The notes under the pieces were generated by a model, which ran no database searches, was not told the DNA's origin, and saw only the letters and a list, made by a program, of their open reading frames with translations. Positions 24,148 through 32,583 of a stretch of DNA of 64,000 nucleotides are shown in pieces. The stretch is from Paludibacterium purpuratum (GTDB lineage: Bacteria; Pseudomonadota; Gammaproteobacteria; Burkholderiales; Chromobacteriaceae). The stretch lies in NCBI RefSeq assembly GCF_004363805.1, contig NZ_SNZP01000012.1, positions 1 to 64,000 of the forward strand. The letters are read 5' to 3'. The position numbers and the translations under genes are program-made. Position 1 is the stretch's first letter, and each line of letters begins with the position of its first letter.

Positions 24148-25389
24148 TCAGGTCGGCAGGTGGGTTTTGCGCCAGTCGGCAATCAGCGCGATGCGGGCTT
24201 GGTCGATGATTTCGGGCAGGCGATGCTTGTCGGCGGTGCCGGCCGCCAATGCGCCGGCGTCAAGGGAGCGGGCGGCGGTCAGCATGGCGCGCAGCCAGTC
24301 GGCCTGTGGGTAGGGCTCCGATTCGTGCCCGGTGCGTCCGCGCGAATCGCAGAGGCAGGCATCGAGCATCTGCTGGAAGCGTTCGGGGCGGCGCATCGCA
24401 TCGCAGTCCTTGAATAGTTTGAGCGTCGTGGCCGGGCGCAATTCGCCGGCGCAATGAACCTTGGTGTGTTGCAGGACGGTCATGCGCGCCAGATCGCGGC
24501 AGTCGGCCGGGACGCGCAAACGCTCGCACAATTCGATGAGCGGCGCTTCGCCACGGGGTTCGTGGCCGATGTGGCGCGGCAAAATGTCGGCCGGGGTCAA
24601 TGCCTTGCCCAAGTCGTGGGCAAGCACGGCGAAGCGGGTGGCGAGCGGATGGCCGCAGGCCGCGGCATAATCGAGCGCCAGCATGACGTGCACGCCGGTA
24701 TCGACCTCGGGGTGATAGTCGGCGCGTTGCGGCACGCCGAACAAGGCATCGATTTCCGGCAGAATGCGCGCTTGTGCGCCACAGGCGCGTAGCGTCAGGA
24801 AAAACCCCGACGGTTTCTCTTCCATCAGCGCGCGCGCCATCTCCTGCCAGACGCGCTCGGCGACCAGCGCGTCGACTTCGCCGTTGTCGGCCATGTCGCG
24901 CATCAGTTGCAAGGTCTCCGCTGCCAGCGTAAAGCCGAAACGAGCGGCAAAGCGGGCGACGCGCAGGATACGCACCGGATCCTCGGCAAAAGCCGGGCTG
25001 ACGTGACGCAGGATGCCCGCGGCCAAGTCGGCTTGTCCGCCGAACGGGTCGACGATCCGTCCTTGTTCGTCCATGGCCATGGCATTGATGGTCAAGTCGC
25101 GCCGCGACAGATCCTGTTCCAGCGTGACATCCGGCGCGGCATGGAATGCGAAGCCGTGGTAACCGGGGGCGGTTTTGCGCTCGGTACGGGCGAGTGCGTA
25201 CTCCTCATGGGTCTGCGGATGCAGGAAGACCGGGAAGTCTTTGCCGACCGGCTTGAAGCCGAGATCCTGCATGGCCTGCGGGGTGGCCCCGACCACCACC
25301 CAGTCGCGGTCGCCCGGCGTGCGGCCCAGTAGCGTATCGCGCACGGCGCCGCCGACGATGTAGGCGCGAATCGCCGATGGAAAGATCAT
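24148..25389 (-). CDS. cca: Multifunctional CCA tRNA nucleotidyltransferase
   Basis: 413 residues, matching the long gammaproteobacterial-type enzyme (E. coli 412). The nucleotidyltransferase core has IVGGAVRDTLLG and the metal-binding pair in GDRDWVVVG, then LSRRDLTINAMAMDE and the AEDPVRILRVARFAARF helix. The C-terminal half carries the HD phosphohydrolase domain (VLAHDLGKALTP). It repairs and adds the 3' CCA end of tRNAs. Its start overlaps the slt stop as ATGA, so it is translated as the second gene of an slt-cca transcript. Confidence 0.95.
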   Translation of the reverse strand: MIFPSAIRAYIVGGAVRDTLLGRTPGDRDWVVVGATPQAMQDLGFKPVGKDFPVFLHPQTHEEYALARTERKTAPGYHGFAFHAAPDVTLEQDLSRRDLTINAMAMDEQGRIVDPFGGQADLAAGILRHVSPAFAEDPVRILRVARFAARFGFTLAAETLQLMRDMADNGEVDALVAERVWQEMARALMEEKPSGFFLTLRACGAQARILPEIDALFGVPQRADYHPEVDTGVHVMLALDYAAACGHPLATRFAVLAHDLGKALTPADILPRHIGHEPRGEAPLIELCERLRVPADCRDLARMTVLQHTKVHCAGELRPATTLKLFKDCDAMRRPERFQQMLDACLCDSRGRTGHESEPYPQADWLRAMLTAARSLDAGALAAGTADKHRLPEIIDQARIALIADWRKTHLPT

Positions 25390-27302
25390 GGTGCCATCTC
25401 GGTCGTTTGGCCGCCGCGCGCCGGGATGGTGCCCATGCGGGCTTTGAGCGACTGGTGGCCGTTGCCCATGGCGGTGCCGTAATAAGTGGCGTTGGTCATC
25501 ACTTTTTGCACATAGTCGCGCGTCTCGCCGAAAGGAATGGTCTCGGCGTAGATCGTGCCCTCTATCGGCGCGCTGCCCTGCCAGGCACGGGCTCGGTTGG
25601 GGCCGGCGTTATAGCCGGCGGTGGCGAGCACGGGGTTGCCGGACAGCGAGGTCAGAATGTATTTCATATACCAGGTGCCGAGCTGGATGTTAGTGTCGAT
25701 GTCGCCGACCGCCGGGGCGTTGCCCAGCCCCATTTTCTTGGCGACCCAGCGCGCGGTGTTTGGCATGAGCTGCATCAGGCCGGAGGCGCCGGCGCTGGAG
25801 CGCGCCACCGTGATGAAGCGGCTCTCCTGGCGGATGAGGCCGTAGACCCATGCGTCGTCGATGCCGATTTGCTTGGCGTAGCGCTGCGTGATTTCGCGAT
25901 AGGGCGTCAGGTAGCGCAAGGAAAAATCGTGCTGAGTCTTGGTGCGTTCGGCGCTATAGATGGCCATGTCGTAGAAGCCGGCCTGGCGTGCGATTTCCGA
26001 GGCCGCCAAAAGTTGCATGTCGCTGCGGCCGCGCATGGCCCAGCGCCACTCCGCCTGGGCATCGGTGCGCAACTCTGGCTTTCTCGCGCTCTGGGCAATG
26101 TCGTGGAGCGCGAGCGCCCTTTCCACGGCCGGGTCGGCTTTCATGGTGGCGCTATCTTGATCGCTCGGCGTGACACGATCCGGCATCGCGGTGAGTGTGG
26201 TGCCCAATTCGTCCAGCGCCAGCAATCCATAGTAGCCGCGATCGAGGCTCGCTTTGACGAGCAGTAGATTGGCTTCGTTGACGTGGTTTTGTGCACGCAA
26301 CGAGCGCGCCAGCCAATACTGCCAAGCGGGCTTGGCCGCCAGCGCGGCGGGCATGGCCTGTATCACCGACTGCACGGTGTCCCATTGCTCCTGCCGCAAG
26401 GCCGCGCGTGTCCACCATTCCCACTGGTCATTGTTCAGTTGCGCGCGATCGGCCTTGGCGAACCATTGCAGCGCATCGCCCATTTGCTGTTTGCGCGCCG
26501 CTAGCAAAGCCAATTGTCCCCAGCCGTAGCCCGAAGCGGATTTTCCGACCGTGGTTTCGACGCTTTGCAGGGTTTGCGCGGCTTGCGACAAATTGCTGCG
26601 CGCCTTCATTTCAACGGCATACAGCATGGCCTCTTGCCCCTGACGGGTATTCAGATCGGCGCGAGCCGGGCTGTTGAGGAGAGCCGGATTGAAGGTTAGG
26701 TCGTTGGCGGCCGCGAGCTGGCGCGCCTGAGTCGTGTAATTGCCGGCGAGCAACTGACGTAGCCGTTGCCACAACCAGTCGCGACTGATGATGCCGCGAG
26801 CCGCCGCCGCGTTGATCAAGGCGTTGCAACCATCGGGCAATGCGCGACCTTCGAGCAAGCGGTCGAGGTTGTCCGGCGCGCGTCCTTGGCGTAGCGATAA
26901 CAGGTCGCCATAGCACTGGGTCTCTTCGTCGCGGCTCTCGGCCGGCAGTTTGCTCCATTCGCTTTCGAACGTCCCCCAGTTTTGACGCTTGGCCAATTTT
27001 TTCAGCCATTCGCGCCGAACTCGTTCATTCAGCAGGCTGGGCTCGCCTTGAGCAAGAAATTGTGTGACTTGCGCATCGTCGTCGCGATCGAGCGCCTTGA
27101 GCGTGAGCCAGTAGGCGGGATAGCGCCGCAAGGGGTCGGCTGGCATGCTGTCGGCGAGTTGCGCGAGTCGAGTGACGTCGTTGGCACGGTAGGCGTCAAG
27201 TGCCGCGATTAGGGTGTCCTGGGCGGATGCCCAAGCCAACGCCGGGGCGGAAAGCACCAGGGCGAGTACGGTAGGGCGAAAACAGCGGGTAAAAACAGTC
27301 AT
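25386..27302 (-). CDS. slt: Soluble lytic murein transglycosylase
   Basis: 638 residues with a signal peptide (cleavage near AWASAQ). The long alpha-superhelical U and L domains occupy residues 30-460. The C-terminal lysozyme-like domain has the catalytic glutamate near residue 490 (IRQESRF) followed by SSAGASGLMQLMPNTA, NIQLGTWYM and ATAGYNAGPNRARAW, the family signature. It cleaves glycan strands to 1,6-anhydromuropeptides in the periplasm. This is the housekeeping relative of the transglycosylase-like module in the effector at 1934-3772. Confidence 0.95.
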   Translation of the reverse strand: MTVFTRCFRPTVLALVLSAPALAWASAQDTLIAALDAYRANDVTRLAQLADSMPADPLRRYPAYWLTLKALDRDDDAQVTQFLAQGEPSLLNERVRREWLKKLAKRQNWGTFESEWSKLPAESRDEETQCYGDLLSLRQGRAPDNLDRLLEGRALPDGCNALINAAAARGIISRDWLWQRLRQLLAGNYTTQARQLAAANDLTFNPALLNSPARADLNTRQGQEAMLYAVEMKARSNLSQAAQTLQSVETTVGKSASGYGWGQLALLAARKQQMGDALQWFAKADRAQLNNDQWEWWTRAALRQEQWDTVQSVIQAMPAALAAKPAWQYWLARSLRAQNHVNEANLLLVKASLDRGYYGLLALDELGTTLTAMPDRVTPSDQDSATMKADPAVERALALHDIAQSARKPELRTDAQAEWRWAMRGRSDMQLLAASEIARQAGFYDMAIYSAERTKTQHDFSLRYLTPYREITQRYAKQIGIDDAWVYGLIRQESRFITVARSSAGASGLMQLMPNTARWVAKKMGLGNAPAVGDIDTNIQLGTWYMKYILTSLSGNPVLATAGYNAGPNRARAWQGSAPIEGTIYAETIPFGETRDYVQKVMTNATYYGTAMGNGHQSLKARMGTIPARGGQTTEMAP

Positions 27303-27633
27303 GCGTCTAGTAATCCTTGAGCGGAGGGAGGCGACTGCGCCGCTTTCCGAGGAGCGCGCCGCCTGCGTGATCGGCGTGGTTTTGCTCTTATTCTACTGGC
27401 TGCTTGCCGGCAAGGCAGCAAGTGCGCGGCCTTTATTATAAATATCTATCACGTGGCGCTTGGCGGTAATCGCCGGCAATTCGACTGGCAGACTAGCCAG
27501 GCCGCATGGCAGGCAACGGCGCCGTGGCAGTGTACGGCACTTGGCTGGGGAGGGTAGGTTGGCGCAGCAAGGTTGAATCGCTGCGCCTAGCGACCGTTAA
27601 GGAAGGGTGAAACGATGCGGTCGGGCGTTCGAG
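27303..27633. other. Spacer between slt and a short gene; no gene recognised
   Basis: 331 bases. On the minus strand a TATAAT box (27435-27440 complement) could be the -10 of the slt promoter, though no good -35 was found. No open frame with a ribosome site or terminator with a T run is convincing. Confidence 0.4.
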
Positions 27634-27780
27634 TTAGACGAATTCGACCGGGACAAAGAAGTTGCGACCCGTGCGCGATACCAGTACTTGCGGCTGGCCG
27701 GCGACGACGCTGCGAAAAGCGCGTGGCAGGCGGCGCCAGTCCAGGAACTTGATCTTGATGAGTTGCTCGTTTGTTTGCAT
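27634..27780 (-). CDS. 48-residue protein downstream of the UmuD-like gene
   Basis: A short gene with an excellent ribosome site (AAGGAG, 6 bases before the ATG at 27780) and stop TAA at 27634-27636. The product begins MQTNEQLIKIKFLDWRRLPR and ends VSRTGRNFFVPVEFV. It is basic, has no membrane segment, and codon use is GC-rich in third positions like neighbouring genes. It follows the UmuD-like gene by 80 bases on the same strand. Family not recognised. The position where umuC would be expected makes it a candidate SOS-coexpressed small protein. Confidence 0.65.
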   Translation of the reverse strand: MQTNEQLIKIKFLDWRRLPRAFRSVVAGQPQVLVSRTGRNFFVPVEFV

Positions 27781-27860
27781 CTTGTTCTCCTTGTTTTGTC
27801 CGCCATGGCCGATGCGGACGGGCAGGCTCCCAGGTCGTCGGCAAAGCCGGGGCTCCGCAC

Positions 27861-28439
27861 TTACTCCACTTGATGGATGACGCGCGTCACCACGCCCCAG
27901 ATGAAGAACGACGCCTCCTCTGGGACTTCGATCGGAGAAAAATCCGGATTTTCAGGCATGAGCCGAATGCCTGTGGATGTCTTTTCCAGTCGTTTGACCG
28001 TTAGCTCGCCGTTGAGTACCGCCACGACGATCTTGCCGTTACGCGGTTCGAGCGAGCTGTCGACCAGCAGCATATCGCCGTCGAGAATGGCCGCGTCGCG
28101 CATGGATTCGCCCTTGACGGTGACCATGAAGGTCGAGTCGGGTCGACGCACGAGCAAGGTGTTCAGGTCGACGTCGGCTTCGCGCAGATCGTCTGCCGGC
28201 ACCGGTGCGCCCGCGGGTACGCGGCTGGCGAACAGCGGTAGCGATATCGCGGATAGCTGGTGGCCCAGCGTGCGAAAATCTTCCGCTTGGCTGTTTTGGA
28301 CCGTGCGCAACGCACGGTAGTCTGCCAGCCATTGATCCAGCAGGGGCTTTAACGGCTCCGGTACGCGCATGGCGACCGTTTTGTCGGCGCCGAAGCGGGG
28401 TTTTCGGCCGGCACCTTCGCGTTTCCCACCTTGTGACAT
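27861..28439 (-). CDS. umuD: UmuD/LexA-like self-cleaving S24 protein with N-terminal basic extension
   Basis: 192 residues. The C-terminal half matches UmuD: cleavage site Ala76-Gly77 (RVPAGAP), catalytic Ser112 (VKGESMRD) and Lys149 (LTVKRLE). The spacing cleavage-to-Ser 36 and Ser-to-Lys 37 is the same as in E. coli UmuD (24, 60, 97). An extra N-terminal segment of about 50 residues (GKREGAGRKPRFGADKTVAM) is basic and resembles the front of small DNA-binding proteins, so a LexA-like repressor role is possible. No umuC lies next to it. An SOS-box-like site is 27 bases upstream of the start. GAGGAG precedes the ATG. Confidence 0.85.
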   Translation of the reverse strand: MSQGGKREGAGRKPRFGADKTVAMRVPEPLKPLLDQWLADYRALRTVQNSQAEDFRTLGHQLSAISLPLFASRVPAGAPVPADDLREADVDLNTLLVRRPDSTFMVTVKGESMRDAAILDGDMLLVDSSLEPRNGKIVVAVLNGELTVKRLEKTSTGIRLMPENPDFSPIEVPEEASFFIWGVVTRVIHQVE

Positions 28440-28465
28440 GAGCGCTCCTCAATGTTTTTTTGATT

Positions 28466-28481
28466 ATGTACACAATCACAG
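28466..28481 (-). promoter_or_regulatory. Candidate LexA (SOS) box upstream of the UmuD-like gene
   Basis: On the minus strand the site reads CTGTGATTGTGTACAT, that is CTGT-N8-ACAT, one base from the CTGT-N8-ACAG consensus of beta- and gammaproteobacteria. It overlaps a palindrome TGATT-N8-AATCA (28461-28478) that might instead be an operator for the protein itself. Confidence 0.55.
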
Positions 28482-28644
28482 GCAAGAACAAGTTTACTGC
28501 TTGCCATTGTTGCGTGCGTGCATCACTACTCGGGAATATTTATTTTTTTTCAATGGCTTGCTGGCGGGGCGGGGGTGGGGCGATTGACATGATCTGGCTG
28601 CGGCCTACAATCAGAACATTGCTGTCCCGCCCTGAGAGCCTGTC

Positions 28645-28872
28645 ATGTCCGATGTCGCCCCTCTGCTGATCTGCCCCAAATGCTGTTCGCTGGACATCGA
28701 GGGCTCAGCCTCCCCCGATGAGCATGATGAGCTGCGTTGCCGCGACTGCGGTCATACCACGACCTACGCTGAAATGAACGCCGAGTTCAGAACGGCGCTT
28801 GACGATGCGGTGCGTCTGATCCATCTGCGCGTGGCGCGCAAATTCAAGCTGCCGGCATCGCCAGCCGCCTGA
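28645..28872 (+). CDS. Small zinc-ribbon protein
   Basis: 75 residues with two CxxC knuckles (CPKC at residue 10 and CRDC at residue 32), spaced like a zinc ribbon. The C-terminal 30 residues are helical (ALDDAVRLIHLRVARKF). Function unknown. Its end is 9 bases from the end of the convergent exporter gene. The ribosome site is modest, but the motif makes a true gene likely. Confidence 0.7.
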   Translation: MSDVAPLLICPKCCSLDIEGSASPDEHDELRCRDCGHTTTYAEMNAEFRTALDDAVRLIHLRVARKFKLPASPAA

Positions 28873-28881
28873 TCGTCTGCC

Positions 28882-29517
28882 TCATTTTCCCTGCGACAGC
28901 GCCAGCTTCGCTCCTAGCAGAATGAATACGCTGCCGGCCAGGCGGTCCAGCCATTGGCCGATGCCGGGTTTTTTCTTCAGCGCTTGCCCCACCATCCCGG
29001 AAAAGTAACCGAGCACGCCGAACAGCACGGCTCCCTGCATGGCGAATAGCGTGCCAAGCACGGCGATTTGCAGGCCGACGTGCCCACGCTTCATGTCGAC
29101 GAACTGCGGCAAAAAGGCCAGGAAGAACAGGACGACCTTGGGGTTGATGGCCGAGGCCAGTACGCCGCGGACCAAATATCGGCGCCAAGGTTGGGAGGGC
29201 GACGGGGCGCCGGACTCGAAGCGTGCGCCGCCGCTGCGCAGGGCCTGTACGCCGAGATAGATCAAATAGGCACCCCCGGCAAGCTTGAGCAGGGTGAAGG
29301 CAGTGGGGCTGGCGGCAATCAAGGCGCCGACACCCAGTGCCGCCAGCACCGTGTGGTTGAGGCAGCCCAGCGCACAGCCGAGGCCGAATAGCATGCCTGG
29401 CTTGCGCCCATTGGCAATGCCCAGACTCAATACCGCGAGGTTGTCGGGCCCTGGCGCCAGGGTAATGAGAACCGAAGTGGCCAGAAAGGCGAGCAGTTGG
29501 TCGAGGGTGACGGGCAT
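28882..29517 (-). CDS. LysE/RhtB family amino acid exporter
   Basis: 211 residues from ATG at 29517 with AGGAGG 5 bases upstream. Six hydrophobic segments are visible. The family start LAFLATSVLITLAPGPDNLA is intact, as is NPKVVLFFLAFLPQFVD in the middle. RhtB-type proteins export homoserine, threonine or other amino acids across the inner membrane. Substrate unknown. Alone on its strand between two plus-strand genes. Confidence 0.9.
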   Translation of the reverse strand: MPVTLDQLLAFLATSVLITLAPGPDNLAVLSLGIANGRKPGMLFGLGCALGCLNHTVLAALGVGALIAASPTAFTLLKLAGGAYLIYLGVQALRSGGARFESGAPSPSQPWRRYLVRGVLASAINPKVVLFFLAFLPQFVDMKRGHVGLQIAVLGTLFAMQGAVLFGVLGYFSGMVGQALKKKPGIGQWLDRLAGSVFILLGAKLALSQGK

Positions 29518-29714
29518 TTGATCCTCCTGAAAGCAAACGACCAGTTTTTGCGACAAGGGCTACTGTTGGCAAGCCCGGTATCGGGGCGCGCATGTCCCCT
29601 GCCGGCTGATTCGTGTCGATTGTCGGACAATGCGGCATTTATTTGTGGTGTTTTGAAAAAAACATGGCATAAAGTTTCATGCTTTGGTATTTATATGCAT
29701 ACCTCATTGCTAAG

Positions 29715-31250
29715 ATGGAGATAGGTCATATCGTGAACGCCTCCCCTCAAAGTCAATCATCGCCGTCCGCCGCTACGGGCGGGTCGGTCGCGCTATTTTT
29801 TATTCAGATCTTCGCCACACTCGGCTTTGCCGTGCTGTATTCCACACTGGTGCTGTATGCCACCAAACGGCTGGGTTTCAACGAAAGTAGCGCCAATGCC
29901 ATGATGGGCGTGTTCGGCGCGTTCAATTACGGCTTGCACATGTTCGGCGGTTACCTCGGCGGGCGTTTTTTGAGCAACCGCAACCTGTTCATTTTGGGGA
30001 TGGTGCTGCAGGTGTTCGGCTGCTATCTGATCGCCGAGATGGGTGTGCTCGGTTTGTATTGGGGCTTGGCGATGTTCTTGACCGGCAGCGGTCTGAACGT
30101 TACTTGTCTGAACATGATGCTGACCCAGCGCTTTGCGCCGGATGACGAGCGTCGCGAAAGCGCCTTTCTGTGGAATTACGCCGGCATGAACCTGGGCTTC
30201 TTCCTTGGTTTTACCGTTGCCGGTTATTACCAACTATCTGGCGACTATCATTCGCTATTCCTGTTCGCCACTATCGGCAACGTGTTGGCCATCCTGATTT
30301 CGCTGTTGTGCTGGCGCACCCTGGCGGACATCAGTACGCCGCTCAAGACGCATCGCGGTCGCCCGTTCTATCTACGCATGCTGGTCGGTCTATCGGTGCT
30401 GGTGCTGTTGGTGCCGGTGATCCGCGTATTGCTGACCCATACCGAACTGACCAGTTCGTCGGTGATTGTGCTAGGTCTGGTGGTGCTGGCTTGGTTGACG
30501 ATGCTGACGTTGCGGCACCCGCATCGCGGCGAAAAGAAGCGCATGGCCGCTTATCTGATTCTGGCGCTGGGTTCCTTGGTGTTTTGGTCGTTGTATCAGT
30601 TGGCGCCGATGGGGCTGATGCTGTTCTCCGAACATAATATCAATCTGAACGTGTGGGGCTGGCAGGTGGCGCCGCAATGGATCCAGAACATCAATACCCT
30701 GGTGATCGTTGTGGGCGGCCCGTTGATGGCCTGGTTGTTCAATCGTATGCGTAGCCGCGGCCGCGCCATCGATATTCCGGCTCAGTTCGCCGCCTCCCTG
30801 TTCTGCATGGGGCTTGGGATGCTGGTGCTGCCGATCGGCATCTCGCTGGCGGGCGCCGATGGTCTGGTTGCCTTCAAGTGGATCGCGCTGAGCTATCTGC
30901 TTCAAAGTATCGGCGAATTGCTGATTTCGCCGATCGGCTACGCAATGATCGGCAAGCTGGCCCCCGCGCGCTATCAAGGGGTGATGATGGGTTGCTGGAT
31001 GATGGTGACCGGTGTGGCTTCGGTGTTGGCCGGCTATATCTCCGGCCTGATGCCGCAAAACGTCGGTTCGACCCCGGTTGCGACCAACCCCGGTTTCAGT
31101 TCGGTCTTCAATCAACTCGGTTGGGGGTCGGTGGCGACGGGTGTCGTGCTGCTGCTGTTGATTCCCTTCTTGCGCAAGCTGATCGGCGAAGCGCAGCTCT
31201 CGGGAGAGCGACCGGCCGAAGGGTTGGCCCTCGCCGAACAGGCCGAGTAA
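29715..31250 (+). CDS. POT-family-like MFS transporter with divergent helix 1
   Basis: About 511 residues; GTG at 29733 (AGG 7 bases upstream) is a close alternative start. Fourteen or so hydrophobic segments are visible. POT (proton-dependent oligopeptide transporter) features are the FLTGSGLNVTCLNMMLTQRF segment, LVFWSLYQLAPMGLMLFSEH, and SYLLQSIGELLISPIGYAMI near the C-terminus, where a glutamate is typical of POT proteins. The usual helix-1 motif ExxER is missing: the segment reads FFIQIFATLGFAVLYSTLVL. Peptide uptake is therefore not certain. A strong terminator follows. Confidence 0.75.
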   Translation: MEIGHIVNASPQSQSSPSAATGGSVALFFIQIFATLGFAVLYSTLVLYATKRLGFNESSANAMMGVFGAFNYGLHMFGGYLGGRFLSNRNLFILGMVLQVFGCYLIAEMGVLGLYWGLAMFLTGSGLNVTCLNMMLTQRFAPDDERRESAFLWNYAGMNLGFFLGFTVAGYYQLSGDYHSLFLFATIGNVLAILISLLCWRTLADISTPLKTHRGRPFYLRMLVGLSVLVLLVPVIRVLLTHTELTSSSVIVLGLVVLAWLTMLTLRHPHRGEKKRMAAYLILALGSLVFWSLYQLAPMGLMLFSEHNINLNVWGWQVAPQWIQNINTLVIVVGGPLMAWLFNRMRSRGRAIDIPAQFAASLFCMGLGMLVLPIGISLAGADGLVAFKWIALSYLLQSIGELLISPIGYAMIGKLAPARYQGVMMGCWMMVTGVASVLAGYISGLMPQNVGSTPVATNPGFSSVFNQLGWGSVATGVVLLLLIPFLRKLIGEAQLSGERPAEGLALAEQAE

Positions 31251-31260
31251 GGAGTCACGA

Positions 31261-31295
31261 GGCCGCTGCCCCGAGGTTGGGGGGCGGCCTTGTTT
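31261..31295 (+). terminator. Intrinsic terminator of the POT-like transporter gene
   Basis: GGCCGC-TGCCCC and GGGGGGCGGCC form a GC-rich hairpin around GAGGTT, followed by TTGTTT. Tail of the convergent tdk gene begins just after. Confidence 0.8.
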
Positions 31296-31298
31296 CGT

Positions 31299-31850
31299 TC
31301 AGTCGTAAAAGCAGCGGGCACATACCTGGCGATAGATGCTCGACTCGATCTGTATTTGCTCGCCTTCGCGGATGCGCTCGCCTTGCGCGGTGGTGCGAAT
31401 ATTCATGGTCGCCTTCTTACCGCAGCGGCAGATGGTCTTGATCTCTTCGAGATGGTCGGCCAATACCAGGAGTGCGGCCGAGCCCGGGAAGGGCTCCCCC
31501 CTGAAGTCGGAGCGGATGCCGAAACACATGACGGGCACGTTGTGCAGGTGTGCGCAGCGATGCAACTGCCGAACTTGCGCGGGCGTGAGGAATTGCGCTT
31601 CGTCGATCAAGACGCAAGCCGCATCGGTCTGCTCGAGCAGCGCAAAGAAGTCGGTGCTTTCGTCGTAGGTCGGCACCTCGCGCTTGAGTCCGATGCGCGA
31701 GGAAATGACGCCGACGCCGTCTTGCATGTAGAGGCTGGATGTGAATAGGGCGACATCGCGGCCGTTTTCGTTGTAGTTATGGGCGACCTGCAATAGGTAA
31801 GTGGATTTGCCGGCATTCATCGCCGAATACCTAAAGTAAAGACTTGCCAA
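31299..31850 (-). CDS. tdk: Thymidine kinase
   Basis: 183 residues. The start is a TTG at 31850, supported by AAGGAG 7 bases upstream and by family alignment (LASLYFRYSAMNAGKSTYLL). The P-loop is SAMNAGKST; the Walker B region with the catalytic glutamate is VLIDEAQFLT; the lasso and zinc cysteines (TICRCGKKATM, VCARC) follow. It phosphorylates thymidine for salvage. The longer frame to 31961 encodes an arginine-rich stretch that does not belong to the family. Confidence 0.94.
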   Translation of the reverse strand: MASLYFRYSAMNAGKSTYLLQVAHNYNENGRDVALFTSSLYMQDGVGVISSRIGLKREVPTYDESTDFFALLEQTDAACVLIDEAQFLTPAQVRQLHRCAHLHNVPVMCFGIRSDFRGEPFPGSAALLVLADHLEEIKTICRCGKKATMNIRTTAQGERIREGEQIQIESSIYRQVCARCFYD

Positions 31851-32003
31851 CGACTTGCTCCTTGATGGGTTCGTGCTCGATGCGGCGCCATGGTAACAAA
31901 GCGCACGGCGCCAAACCAGTCGAACATTGGTGCGAACAGTGACAAGTCGGGCGCGCGACACTAGAATTTCAGGGTTTACTGAATATCCTCCAAGTGATTT
32001 TAT

Positions 32004-32489
32004 ATGCCGTCATTCGATATTGTTTCCGAAGTCAATCAAGTGGAAGTCCGCAACGCCGTGGATCAGTCCAATAAAGAGGTGTCCACCCGTTACGATTTCA
32101 AGGGCAGCGATGCGCGCATCGAGGTGAGTGAGAAGGTGCTGACGCTGTTCGCCGACGCTGAGTTTCAGCTAGACCAGGTCAAGGATATTTTGCTGGGCAA
32201 GCTGTCCAAGCGCGGCGTGGACGTGCGCTGCCTGGATCATGGCAAACTGGAAAAAGTCAGCGGCAATAAGGTCAAGCAGGCGATTACGGTGCGCGAGGGG
32301 ATCGAGACCGAGCTATCGAAGAAGATTGTGCGCTTGATCAAGGACTCGAAGCTCAAGCTGCAAGCCAGTATTCAGGGCGAAGCGGTGCGCGTCAGCGGCG
32401 CCAAGCGCGATATCTTGCAGGAATGCATCGCGCTGATCCGCAAGGAAATCACCGATTTTCCGGTGCAGTTCAATAACTTCCGCGATTAA
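32004..32489 (+). CDS. yajQ: YajQ family nucleotide-binding protein
   Basis: 161 residues, full length, with the family opening [20 protein letters not shown] and later [20 protein letters not shown]. YajQ proteins bind nucleotides, and in Xanthomonas and Pseudomonas cyclic di-GMP, and affect gene regulation. A diguanylate cyclase domain is encoded elsewhere in the window (60319-61068) but no link is shown. Confidence 0.93.
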   Translation: MPSFDIVSEVNQVEVRNAVDQSNKEVSTRYDFKGSDARIEVSEKVLTLFADAEFQLDQVKDILLGKLSKRGVDVRCLDHGKLEKVSGNKVKQAITVREGIETELSKKIVRLIKDSKLKLQASIQGEAVRVSGAKRDILQECIALIRKEITDFPVQFNNFRD

Positions 32490-32514
32490 AACCCGGTTCG
32501 GCTGCAGGAGCGGC

Positions 32515-32583
32515 GTAGGATGCGTTCGCGCAGCAACGCATCAACCTCGGCTTGGCGGGTTGCCTTCGGCGAACCCGCCCTAC
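32515..32583. repeat. REP-like inverted pair (type B)
   Basis: The left arm begins GTAGGATGCGTTCGCGCAGC and ends AACGCATC. The right arm is the reverse complement of GTAGGGCGGGTTCGCCGAAG plus GCAACCCGC. The layout and core (GTTCGC ... AAGC/AGGC AAC) match the pair at 7922-7998. The right border CTAC (32580-32583) contains the TAG stop codon of the minus-strand FUSC gene. Confidence 0.72.

Noticed and set aside
28844-29638. Minus-strand open frame overlapping the LysE exporter in another frame
   Set aside because: Arg/Pro-rich composition; the exporter frame has an ideal Shine-Dalgarno and membrane segments.
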